Shown here in pieces: positions 8,726 to 18,248 of a stretch of 20,000 nucleotides of DNA. Position numbers and translations under genes: made by a program. The notes under the pieces are model-generated. The model did not search any database, was not told the DNA's origin, and saw only the letters and a list, made by a program, of their open reading frames with translations. Numbering within the stretch: the first letter of the stretch is position 1; every line of letters starts with the position of its first letter. The stretch comes from Gnetum montanum (taxonomy: Eukaryota > Streptophyta > Gnetopsida > Gnetales > Gnetaceae), in contig MNCI01000903.1 of assembly GCA_015680685.1 (NCBI GenBank), forward strand, positions 37,907 through 57,906, given 5' to 3'.

Positions 8726-9733
8726 GACGACTTCATCATGAACGTTCTCCCCTCGAGTGCCCTCATCAGGAGCAGTCTCCTTAGGAGCGGTCTTCCTAAG
8801 TGTGCCCTCCCTGAGAACGCCCTCCTTGAGAGCAATTTTACTGAGGACGCCCTCATCGAGAGTGCTCTCCCTGGAGCGCCCTCATTGAGAGAACCCTCAT
8901 CAGGAGGAGTCTCCTTGGGAGCGTTCTTCCTAAGAGTGCCCTCCCTGAGAATGCCCTCCTTGAGAGCAATCTCACTAAGGACGCTTTCATCGGAAGCATT
9001 CTCCTTGGCTCATCCTCGTTGAGAGCGGTCTTCCTGGAGAATTTCCTCCTTGACAGCGGTCTCTATGACAGTGCCCTCATTGGATCATTCTCCTTGGAGC
9101 ACCCTCATTGAGAGAGTTTTGTCGAAGAGTGCCCTCCTTGAGAGCGTTCTCCCTGAGAGCATCCTCCATTAGAGCGGCCTCCGTGAGAGCATCCTCCATG
9201 AGAACACCTTGCGTTACGCACATGAGAGTTTTCAGCATGAGAGCGTTCTTTCGTAGAGCATCCTTCGTAAGAGCATCCTCCCTGAGAACGTCATCCTCGA
9301 AAGTGGTCTCCCTGAGGATGTCCTCATCGTTAGCGTTCTCCTTGGAGCACCCTCGTTGAGATCTATCTCTCTGAGAGCGTGCTCATGGGAAGCGGTCTAC
9401 TTGAGAGCAGTCTTCATAAGAGTGCCCTCCCTAAGAATGCCCTCCCTAAGAATAGTCTCCTTGAGGACGCCTTCATCAGGAGCATTCTCCCTGGAGCGCC
9501 TTCATTAAGAGCGCCCCCATTGGGAGCAGTTTCCTTGGGAGCACCCTTCCTAAGAGCGCCCTCCTTGAGAATGCCCTCGTTGAGAGCGATCGCACTGCGG
9601 ACGCCCTCATGGGTAGCGTTCTCCCTGTTGCACCCTCATGGAGAGCGGTCTCCTTGAGAGCATGCTCATGGGCAATGGTCTTCATAAGAGTGCCTTCCTT
9701 GAGAACACCCTTCTTGAGAGCGATCTTGCTGAG
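8726..9733. repeat. Higher-order unit 3 (1008 bp, long form)
   Basis: It has the CCTTGCGTTACGCACATGAG linker near 9214. Between GGAGAGCGGTCTCC (near 9640) and GAGAGCATGCTCATGG, 31 bp (about two monomers) are missing relative to the other units. The CATGGGTAG landmark therefore gives a 1,039-bp interval before the deletion and 993 bp after it. Confidence 0.85.
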
Positions 9734-10757
9734 GACGACTTCATCGTGAACATTCTCCCATCGAGCACCCTCATCGGGAGTAGTCTCCTTGGGAGCGGTC
9801 TTCCTAAGTGTGCCCTCCTTGAGAACGCCCTCCTTGAGAGCAATCTCATTGAGGATACCCTCATCGGGAGCGCTCTCCCTAGAGCGCCCTCATTGAGGGT
9901 GCCCTCGTCGAGAGGAGTCTCCTTGGGAGCAGTCTTCCTAAGAGTGCCCTGCCTGAGAATGCCCTCCCTGAGAGCAATCTCACTGAGGATGCTTTCATCG
10001 GGAGCGTTCTCCCTGGAGCGCGCTCATTGAGAGTGGTCTCCCTAGAGAATGCCCTCCTTGAGAGTGGTCTTTGTGATAGCACCCTCATCGGAGCGTTCTC
10101 CTTGGAGCACCCTCATTAAGAGCATTTTGTCGAAGAGTGCCCTCCTTGAGAGCATTCTCCCTGAGAGCATCCTCCATTAGAGCAGCCTCCGTGAGAGTGT
10201 TCTCCATGAGAGCACCTTGCGTTATGCACGTGAGAGTTTTCAACTTGAGAGCGTTCTTTCGTAGAGCACCCTTCGTAATAGCGTCCTCCATGAGAATGCC
10301 CTCCTCGAGAGCAGTCTCCCTGAGGACATCCTCATCGGTAGCGTTCTCCTTGGAGCACCCTCATTGAGAGCAGTCTCTCTGAGAGCACGCTCATGGGGAG
10401 CGGTCTACTTGAGACTGGTCTTCGTAAGAGTGCCCTCCCTGAGAACGGTCTCCCTGAGGATGCCTTCATCAGGAGCATTCTCCCTGGAGCGCCTTCATTG
10501 GGAGTGCCCCCATCGGGAGTAGTCTCCTTGGGAGTGCCCTTCCTAAGAGCGCCCTCCCTGAGAACGCCCTCGTTGAGAGCGATCTCACTGCAGATGCCCT
10601 CATGGGTAGTGTTCTTCCTGTTGCGCCCTCGTGGAGAGCAGTCCCCCTGGAGAATGCCCTCCTTGAGAGCGGTCTCCCTGAGAGCACGCTCATGGGCAGT
10701 GATCTTCGTAAGAGTGACCTCCTTGAGAACACCCTTCTTGAGAGCGATCTTGCTGAG
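9734..10757. repeat. Higher-order unit 4 (1024 bp, long form)
   Basis: It matches unit 1 in length and has the CCTTGCGTTATGCACGTGAG linker near 10218. It begins the second pass of the long-short pattern. Near 10440 it lacks one monomer that units 5 and 6 have. Confidence 0.85.
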
Positions 10758-11683
10758 GACGACTTCATCGTGAACGTTCTCCCCTCGAGCACCCTCATCG
10801 GGAGAAATCTCCTTGGGAGTGGTCTTCCTAAGTGTGCCCTCCCTAAGAATGCCCTCCTTGAGAGCAATCTCACTGAGGATGCCCTCATCAGGAGCGCTCT
10901 CCCTGGAGCACCCTCATTGAGAGCACCCTCATCGAGAGGAGTCTCCTTGGGAGCGATCTTCCTAAGAGTGCCCTCCCTAAGAACATGCTCCTTGAGAGTA
11001 ATCTCACTGAGGATGCTTTCATCGGGAGCGTACTCCCTGGAGCGCCCTCATTGAGAGCGGTCTCCCTGGAGAATACCCTCCTTAAGAGCGGTCTTTATGA
11101 CAATGCCCTCATCAAAAGTGTTCTCCTTGGAGCGCCCTCATTGAGAGCATTTTGTCGAAGAGTGCCCTCCTTGAGAGCATTCTCCCTGAGAGCATCCTTC
11201 GTTAGAGCGGCCTCCGTGAGAGCGGTCTCCCTAAGGACTTCCTCATTGGTAGCATTCTCCTTGGAGTGTCCTCGTTGAGAGCAGTCTCTCTAAAAGTGCA
11301 CTCATGGGGAGCGGTCTACTTGAGAGCGGTGTTCGTAAGAGTGCCCTCCCTGAGAACGCCCTCCCTGAGAACGGTCTCCCTGAGGACGCCTTCATCGGGA
11401 GCGTTCTCCCTAGAGCGCCTTCATTGAGAGTGCCCCCATCGGGAGTAGTCTCCTTGGGAGTGCCCTTCCTAAGAGCGCCCTCCCTGGGAATGCCCTTGTT
11501 GAGAGTGATCTCACTACGGACACCCTCATGTGTAGCGTTCTCCCTGTTGTGCCCTCGTGGAGAGCGGTCTCCCTGGAGAATGCCCTCCTTGAGAGCAGTC
11601 TCCCTGAGGGTGCGCTCAAGGGGAGTGGTCTTCGTAAGAGTGCCCTCCTTGAGAACACCCTTCTTAAGAGTGATCTTGCTGAG
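10758..11683. repeat. Higher-order unit 5 (926 bp, short form)
   Basis: It has the same length and the same linker-deletion junction as unit 2, near 11224 (GTGAGAGCGGTCTCCCTAAG). This fits unit 5 being the copy of unit 2 in a second three-unit block. Confidence 0.85.
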
Positions 11684-12561
11684 GACGACTTCATCGTGAA
11701 TGTTCTCCCCTCGAGCACCCTCATCGGGAGTAGTCTCCTTGGGAGCGGTCTTCCTAAGTGTGCCCTCCCTGAGAATGCCCTCCTTAAGAGCAATCTCACT
11801 AAGGATGCCCTCATCGGGAGCGCTCTCCCTGGAGCACCCTCATTGAGAGTGACCTCGTCGGGAGGACTCCTTGGGAGCAGTCTTCCTAAGAGTGTCCTCC
11901 TTGAGAATTCCCTCCTTGAGAGCAATCTCACTGAGAAAGCTTTCATCGGGAGCGTTCTCCCTGGAGCATCCTCGTTGAGAGCGGTCTCCCTGGAGAATGC
12001 CCTCCTTGAGAGTGGTCTCTGTGACAGCACCCTCATTGGAAGCGTTCTCCTTGGAGTGCCCTCATTGAGAGCATTTTTTCGAAGAGTGCCCTCCTTGAGA
12101 GCGTTCTCCCTGAGAGCATCCTCTATTAGAGCGGCCTCTGTGAGAGCGTTCTCCATGAGAGCACCTTGCATTACGCACATGATAGTTTTCAGCTTGAGAG
12201 CGTTCTTTCATAGAGCGCCCTTTGTAAGAGCATCCTCCCAGAGAACGCCCTCCTTGGGAGTGGTCTCCCTGAGGACATCCTCATCGATAGCGTTCTCCTT
12301 TGAGCACCCTCATTGAGAGCAGTCTCTCTGAGAGTGCACTCATGGGGAGCGGTCTACTTGAGAGCGTTCTTCGTAAGAGTGCCCTCCCTGAGAACGCCCT
12401 CCCTGAGAACGGTCTCCCTGAGGACGCCTTCATCAGGAGCATTCTCCCTGGAGCGTCTTCATTGAGAGCACCACCATCGGGAGCAGTCTCCTTGGGAGCG
12501 ATCTTCCTAAGAGTTTCCTCCCTGAGAATGCATGCCCTCATTGAGAGTGATCTCACTACGG
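11684..12561. repeat. Higher-order unit 6 (incomplete, long form)
   Basis: It contains the CCTTGCATTACGCACATGAT linker near 12164. Homology stops after CTCACTACGGACGTCCTCA near 12561, just before the place where the CATGGGTAG landmark should be. The right edge of the regular array is here. Confidence 0.8.
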
Positions 12562-12636
12562 ACGTCCTCACTGAGATCGGTGTCGCTGGGGATGCCCTCT
12601 TTGAGAGCGTTCTTCCTCAAAGCGACCTCGTGTTGC

Positions 12637-12856
12637 ACCTTGCGTTGCGCACGTGAGAGTGTTCTCCTCGAGAGCGCCCTTGTTGAGAGCGTTCTCTTGT
12701 AGAGCCCCCTTCTTGAGATCAGTCTTGCTAGGGGTGCCCTCCCCTAGAGCGTTCTCCTTGAGAGCACCCTCCGTTAGAGTGGACTTTTGAAGAGCTTTCT
12801 CCTTGAGAGGGCCCTCGGTGGGAGCATTCTCCATGTAACACCCTGGTTGAGAGCAC
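12637..12856. repeat. Right copy of the 220-bp bracketing direct repeat
   Basis: It is colinear with 6321-6540 at an offset of exactly 6,316 bp. It includes the GTAACACCCTGGTTGAGAGC landmark. A weaker third relative starts near 13737 (ACCTTGCGTTGCGCACGTAA) in array B3. Confidence 0.8.
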
Positions 12857-13123
12857 TGTGTCAAAGAGTGCACTCCCTGAGAGCTACCTCCATCAGAGCG
12901 GTCTCCACAAGAGCATTCTCCTTAAGAGCACCTTCTGCCCTCGTGTGAATGTTCTCCTCGAGAGCATCATCGTTAAGAGTGTTCTTTGGAAGAGCACCCT
13001 CCTTGAGAACACCCTCTGTGATAGCGTCCTCTATTAGAGTGGCCTTTCGGAGAGCATTATCTTTGAGAACACCCTCCCAGAGAGCGCCTTGCGCCATGCA
13101 CATGAGAGCGCTCTCCTTGAGCT
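12857..13123. repeat. Degraded 15-bp units leading into P10
   Basis: Irregular GAGAG/CTCC units with no clear longer period. It ends in CCTTGCGCCATGCACATGAG and GAGCGCTCTCCTTGAGCT, directly before the GGTCC box of P10. No gene is seen. Confidence 0.8.
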
Positions 13124-13203
13124 GGTCCTTCGTGATCAAATTTATAAGGGTGCGGGATGGTATGGCTGAAACTAGCACAATCAACATATATAGGGGGAGG
13201 TAG
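13124..13203 (+). promoter_or_regulatory. P10: full plant-type RNA polymerase I promoter
   Basis: GGTCCTTCGTGATCAA begins at 13124, TTTATAAGGG at 13141, GGCTGAAACTAG near 13163, and TATATAGGGGG at 13187-13197, followed by AGGTAG. The 11-base start motif is the core of the plant Pol I initiation consensus (TATATA followed by a G run); initiation is expected at or near the last A or the G run. The 63-base box-to-start spacing matches all other modules. It shares a leader with P11 but is followed by array B3, so it is a spacer promoter or the duplicated former gene promoter. The sequence match is certain; activity is inferred. Confidence 0.7.
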
Positions 13204-13372
13204 AGTTGACGAGCGGTCAGAGTGATAGAGCGATACGTGGGTTTCTCCCCTCAGGGATGCCTTTCCCTACCCATGATATCATGGCCTCGTTGTTCATGTC
13301 TGTGACCCGCGAGCCTTGGTTGCAAAGAAGGATAGCCCCGGAGAAGGCGCTGTCCTCATTTACGATTTGAGA
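13204..13372 (+). other. Leader copy 1 (5' ETS-like) after P10
   Basis: It runs from AGTTGACGAGCGG through GATACGTGGGTTTCTCCCC, AGGGATG, CCCTACCCATGATATCA and AAGAAGGATA to TCCTCATTTACGATTTGA. It aligns with 15753-15920 (offset 2,549 bp at the start motif, 2,548 bp at the end). Unlike its surroundings it is not a tandem repeat, which suits the first transcribed bases of a pre-rRNA. The segment 13373-13429 beyond it is unique sequence with no gene seen. Confidence 0.55.
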
Positions 13373-13429
13373 TAAAAGGCTTGCAGTGTTGTGGGCATGT
13401 TCCATGGGGTTGGTTGCCCTGGATCATTC

Positions 13430-15672
13430 CTCTTGGAGCGCCATGATTGAGAGCTCCCTCTAGGCGAGTGCTCTCCCTCAAAGGGACCTCCCTGAGTGCA
13501 CTCTGCGTTATGCATGCGAGAGTGTTCTCCTGGAGAGCACCCTTGTTGAGATTATTATCTTGGAGAGCTACCTCCATTAGAACACCATCATTGAGATCGG
13601 TTTAGCTAGGGATGCCCTCGTTGAGAGAGTCCCTCTTTAAGAGCGTTCTACGTGAGATCGCCCTCCTCGAGAGCGTTCTCCTTGAGAGCTCTCTCCCTTA
13701 GAGTGACCTGTCTTAGAGGGTTCTCCTCTAGAGCACCTTGCGTTGCGCACGTAAGAGTGTTCTCCTTGAGAACGCCTTTGTTGAGAGCGTTCTCTTGGAG
13801 AGTGGCCTCCATTAGAATGCCTTCCCTGAGACTGGGCTCTGTGACATCGCCCTTGATGAGAGCATTGTTTTTAGGAGTGCCCTTCATTAGAGGGGCCTTC
13901 GGAAGAGCGTTCTCTTTGAGAGCGCTCTCGTTGAGATCGTTCTGTTGAAGAGCCCCTTCGTTTAGAGCGTGCCTTTCACGAGAGCATTTTCCCTGAGAGC
14001 GGCCTCTCTGAGAACGTTCTTGTTGAGGATGTGTTCTCTGATTATCTTGTGCTACGCCTGTGAGAGCGTTCTTCTTGAGAGCGCCCTCATTGAGAGCTCT
14101 TTCTCAAAAGGTGCCCTCGTAGAGAACGGTCTTCGTTAGTGCAAGCATCCTCAGAGCGTTTGACCTGAGATCACCTTGTGTTACGCACATGATAGTGTTC
14201 TCCCCGAGAGTGTTGTTTTTGGGAGCGTTCTCTTGGAGAGCGTCCTCCATTACAGCGCCCTCATTGAGATCGGTCTGGCTGAGGATGCTCTCCTTGAGAG
14301 TGTTCTTCTTCAGAGCACCCTCTGTTAGAGCAACCATCTGACAAGTGTTCTCTTTAAGGGTGCCCTCTCCCGGATCGTTCTTCATAGAGTGCCCTCGTCA
14401 AGAACATTCTATCGAAGGATGCCCTCATTTATATCGCCTTTGCTGAGATCGTTCTTCCTAAGAGCGGTCTCTGTGACAGTGTTCTCCTTGAGAGCTTCCT
14501 CCATGATGGCATTGTCCATGGGATCACCTTGCATTATGCATGTGAGAGTGTTCAGCTTGAGAGTGCCGTTGTTGAGAACACTTGGATCAGAGAGTGCCGT
14601 TCCAAAGAGTGTCCTCCCTGAGAATAGTGTCGTTGAGGACGCCCTTCGTCCTCCTTAAGAAGGTTCTCAGTGTTAGCGGCCTCTCTAGGAGCACGCTCCA
14701 TTAGATCTTATTTTCGGATAGTGTTCTCCTTGAGAGCACCTTCCTCGAGAGCACTGAGCGTTAGTCATGTGAGAGTGTTCTCCTGGAGAGTGCACTTGTT
14801 GAGAGATCGCTCTCGAAGGATGCCCTCCCAGAAAGATGCCCTCCTTGGCAGCGTCCTCCTTGAGAGTGTTGTACGTGAGATCACCTTCCGTGAGAGCGTT
14901 CTCCTGGATAGTTCCCTGCTAAAGTGGCCTTCCATTTGAGCGTTCTCCGTGGAGCACCATCATCAAGAACGTTTTGTTGAAGAGTGCCCTCCAGTAGAGC
15001 GGCCATTGCAGGAGCATTCTCCTCGAGAGCGGGTTTGATGAAAGTGTTGTCCATGAGAGCACCTTGCAGCATGCATGCAAGAGTGTTCTTCTTAAGAGTG
15101 CCGATGTTGAGAACGCTTGTATCAGAGAGTGCCCTCCTTAAGAGTGCCTTTCTTGAGAATGCATTCGCTGAGAATGGTCTCATTGAGGACTCCCTCCTGG
15201 AGAGCATACTCCTTAAGAACATTTTTTTCGAGAGCGCTCTTGTTGAGATCGTTCTCTTGGAGAGCTATGTCCATTGGAACTCCCTCTTTGAGATCGGCCT
15301 CTCAATGGACGGTCTCTTTCTGAGAGCGTCATCCTGGAGAGTGCTATCAATGAGAGCGTCATGCGCCCTTGTGTGAGTGTTCTCCTCGAGAGCATCCTCA
15401 TTGTGAGAAGCCTCCGTACGAGTGCCCTCATTGTGAGCAGCCTCCGTACGAGTGCCCTCATTGTGAGCAGCGTCCGTACGAGTGCCCTCATTGAGAAGGC
15501 CCTTCATGAGAGGAATCTCCCCAAGGACGCCCATCTCGAGAGGGTCCTCCATAATAACGTTCTCCATGAGAGTGCCCTCGCTTAGAGTAGCCCTTGGGAG
15601 AGCATTCTCCTTGAGTGCGCCCTCCTCTTTGAGTGGATTCAGCGATGGAGGTGAGGGCGATCTCATCGATTT
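13430..15672. repeat. Array B3: strongly degraded 15-bp repeat between the two full promoters
   Basis: Units of the GAGAG-CG-NN-CTC-CTT family are more diverged and irregular than in B2, with many TTAGAG, GATC and GTGA variants and no clear ~1-kb order. The CCTTGCGTTACGCACGTGAG-type linker recurs at about 13500, 13737, 14174, 14529 and 15061. It also holds the recent 30-bp triplication at 15401-15490. Open frames here are short or repeat-derived, and none is supported as a gene. Confidence 0.9.
15401..15490. repeat. Three near-identical 30-bp tandem copies
   Basis: Three adjacent 30-bp units start at 15401, 15431 and 15461, each with TTGTGAG, AGCCTCCGTACG and AGTGCCCTCA. They differ by single bases (GAGAAG versus GAGCAG; CCTCC versus CGTCC). 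Such similarity inside an otherwise decayed array shows a recent local expansion of two 15-bp monomers. Confidence 0.9.
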
Positions 15673-15752
15673 GGTCCTTCATGACCAAATTTATAAGGGT
15701 GCGGGATGGTATGGCTGAAACTGGCCCAATCAACATATATAGGGGGAGGTAG
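15673..15752 (+). promoter_or_regulatory. P11: full plant-type Pol I promoter, candidate pre-rRNA gene promoter
   Basis: GGTCCTTCATGACCAA begins at 15673, TTTATAAGGG near 15690, GGCTGAAACTGGCCCAATCA near 15712, and TATATAGGGGG at 15736-15746, followed by AGGTAG. Spacing and sequence match P10. It is the last promoter-like module before the window's right end and the sequence changes class after it, so it is the best candidate for the promoter that makes the 45S-type pre-rRNA. Another promoter beyond 20000 cannot be excluded. The motif is an exact match; the function is inferred. Confidence 0.7.
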
Positions 15753-15960
15753 AGTTGACGAGAGGTTGGAGTGATAGAGTGATACGTGGGTTTCTCCCCC
15801 CAGGGATGTTTTGCCCTACCCACGATATCACAGTGTGGTTGCTCATGTGGGTGACTTGCAAGGCTTGTTGGGAAGAAGGATAACCCCAGAGAAGGCGATG
15901 TCCTCATTTACGATTTGATTCGGGTGACCGTTTCATGCTGGTAGCACATCGAAAATAGGT
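15753..15960 (+). other. Leader copy 2 (start of putative 5' ETS)
   Basis: Up to 15920 it is the paralogue of leader copy 1: AGTTGACGAGAGG, GATACGTGGGTTTCTCCCC, CCCTACCCACGATATCAC, and TCCTCATTTACGATTTGA at 15901. From 15921 it diverges (TTCGGGTGACCGTTTCATGC and on) and reaches the 572-bp array at 15961. Confidence 0.55.
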
Positions 15961-16532
15961 GGCACTGATGGCTTTACGGGATCGAACGATCCCATGCGGA
16001 ACAATTTCATACGAACGGTAACATTGATTTGGTGCGGTGGAAGAGGTAGATCATTTGGAAGCCCCCACGGGAAAGCGTCGAGCACATGTTGTCTCTGCGT
16101 ATGCACCAATTCGATTGCCTAGTAGCGCATGGGTGGTAGTGGCGAGTTGACCTGGATGAGGTGAGAAACAACGAGGGACTTGAGGGTGCATCATTGTTGG
16201 TTTCAGTTTGAGGACTCTATTGACTCGGGTGACCGTCTCGAGGTCATAGCATAGCGAAAAGAGCCTTTTGTGGACTCAAGGACACAGGTAGCGCCTTCCC
16301 TTGGAGTAGCTTGCGAAGATTGAGCACACGCTCGAACACATCGTGAGTTGTTCAAGGGCTAGGAGAAGTAGTTGGAGGGATGTTTTAAGGGCCATGTCTC
16401 GAAAATCCCTTGTCTTGGCTACAGTACGCTATGTCTCTGTGATTCACGGAGGAGTTTTATGTTGCTCGGTCGCATGACGGGGAATTCGGTTGACCCTGAA
16501 ACTCATTTCTATAGATTTGCGAGATCGGAGCT
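15961..16532 (+). repeat. 572-bp repeat unit C1
   Basis: A complete unit. It contains the perfect inverted repeat GGGATCG-AA-CGATCCC at 15978-15993 and EcoRI at 16482. As the outermost unit it carries several private changes, such as GGAAGAGGTAGATCATTTGG near 16038. Confidence 0.9.
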
Positions 16533-17104
16533 GGCACTGATGGCTTTATAGGATTAAACAATCCCATGCAGAATGATTTTGTTCGAATGGTAGCATTGAT
16601 TTGGTGTGATGGAGGAGGCATAGCGTTTGGATGCCCCCACGAGGTAGCGTCGAGCGCATGTCGTCTCCACGTATGCACCAATTCGATTGCCTAGTAGCGC
16701 ATGGGTGGTAGTGGCGAGTTGACATGGACAAGGTGGGAAACGACAAGGGACTTGAGGGTGCATCGATGTTGGTTTCGATTTCAGGACTCTATTGACTCGG
16801 GTGACCATCTCGAGGTCGTAGCACAGCCAAAAGAGCCTTTTGTGGACTCAAGGACACAGGTAGCACCTTCGCTTGGAGTAGCTTGCGAAGTTTGAGTGCA
16901 CACTCAAACACGTCGTGAGTTGTTCAAGGGCTAAAAAAAGCAGTTGGAGGGATGTTTTGAGGGCCATGTCTCGAAAATCCCTTGTCTTGGCTGCAGCACG
17001 CTGTGTCTCTGTGATTCACGGAGGAGTTTTCCGTTGCTTGGTCACGTGATGGGGAATTCGGTTGACCTTGAAACTTGTTTCTATAGAGTTGCGAGATCGG
17101 AGCC
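16533..17104 (+). repeat. 572-bp repeat unit C2
   Basis: A complete unit. The inverted-repeat stem has decayed to AGGATTAAACAATCCC through C-to-T and G-to-A changes. EcoRI at 17054. Confidence 0.9.
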
Positions 17105-17676
17105 GGCACTGATGACTTTACGGGATAGAACAATCCCATGCGGAATGATTTCATGCGAACAGTAGCGTTGATTTGGTGTAGTGTAAGAGTCAGAGAATTT
17201 GGACGCCCTCACGGGGTAGCGTCGAGCGCATGTCATCTCTGCGTATGCACCAATTCGATCGCCTAGTAGCGCATGGGTGGTAGTGGTGAGTTGACGTGGA
17301 CGAGGCGAGAAACAATGAGGGACTTGAGGGTGCGTCGTTGTTGGTTTCAGTTTGAGGACTCTATTGACTCGGGTGACCATCTTGAGGTCATAGCACAGGG
17401 AAAAGAGCCTTTTGTGGAGTCAAGGACACAGGTAGTACCTTCCCTTGGAGTAGCTTGTGAAGTTTGAGCACCCGATCGAACACGTTGTGAGTTGTTCAAG
17501 GGCTAGGAGAAGTAGTCAGAGGGATGTTTTGAGGGCCATGTCTTGAAAATCCCTTGTCTTGGATATGGCACGCTATTTCTCTGTGATTCGCGAAGGAGTT
17601 TTTTGTTTCTTGGTTGCGTGACGGGGAATTCGGTTGACCCTGAAACTTGTTTCCATAGAGTTGCGAGATCGGAGCC
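17105..17676 (+). repeat. 572-bp repeat unit C3
   Basis: A complete unit. The stem is GGGATAGAACAATCCC. EcoRI at 17626. It shares GAGTCAGAG in place of GAGGCAGAG with C4. Confidence 0.9.
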
Positions 17677-18248
17677 GGCACTAATGGCTTTACGGGATCG
17701 AACGATCCCATGCGAAACGATTTCGTGCAAACGGTAGCGTTGATTTGGTGTGATGGAGGAGTCAGAGCATTTGGTCGCCCCCATGGGGTAGCATCGAGCG
17801 CATGTCGTCTCTACGTATGCACTGATTCGATTACCTAGTAGCGCATGGGTGGTAGTAGCGAGTTGACGTGGACAAGGCGAGAAACGACAAGGGTCTTAAC
17901 GGTGTGTCGATGTTGGTTTCGGTTTGAGGACTCTATTGACTCAGGTGATCGTCTCGAGGTTGTAGCACAGCGAAAAGAGCCTTTTGTGGACTCAAGTACA
18001 CAGGTAGCGCCTTCCCTTGGAGTAGCTTGCGAAGTTTGAGCGCACGCTCGAACACGTCGTGAGTTGTTCAAGGGTTAGGAGAAGCAGTCAGAGGGATGTT
18101 TTGAGGGCCATGTCTCAAAAATCCCTTGTCTTAACTGCAGCACGCTGTGTCTCTGTGATTCATGAAGGAGTTTTCTATTGCTCGGTCGCGTGACGGGGAA
18201 TTCAGTTGACCCTGAAACTCGTTTCCATAGAGTTACAAGATCAGAGCC
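17677..18248 (+). repeat. 572-bp repeat unit C4
   Basis: A complete unit. The inverted repeat GGGATCG-AA-CGATCCC is intact near 17696. EcoRI at 18198. Confidence 0.9.

Larger units (their letters stand above)
6541..12561. repeat. Array B2: 15-bp units organised into ~1-kb higher-order repeats
   Basis: The 15-bp family is arranged in repeats marked by GACGACTTCAT at 6776, 7800, 8726, 9734, 10758 and 11684. Intervals are 1024, 926, 1008, 1024 and 926 bp. A partial unit lies at 6541-6775. The order long-short-long-long-short suggests a three-unit super-repeat of 2,958 bp (6776 to 9734); the distance 1,950 bp (6776 to 8726) recurs exactly as 9734 to 11684. Open frames on both strands, such as 262 codons at 11528-12316, translate to five-residue repeats and arise from unit length. 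Nothing here resembles a functional protein. Confidence 0.93.

Noticed and set aside
11528-12316. 262-codon plus-strand frame resembling a pentapeptide-repeat protein
   Set aside because: It has a five-residue period with a leucine, but the family's A(D/N)LXX register is not met, the opposite strand is equally open (11410-12180), and the period follows from a 15-bp unit.
1-15672. Repeat-induced point mutation of fungi
   Set aside because: Changes centre on CpG, whereas classic RIP favours CpA to TpA; base content is not AT-skewed.
13124-15920. LTR retrotransposon with 248-bp terminal repeats
   Set aside because: The direct repeats lack TG...CA ends, no primer-binding or polypurine site or gag-pol is seen, and the interior is 15-bp repeat. 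Promoter duplication explains them better.
16944-17165. Small open frames recurring in each 572-bp unit
   Set aside because: They are short (about 64-110 codons), appear on both strands, change length from unit to unit and show no recognisable protein feature.
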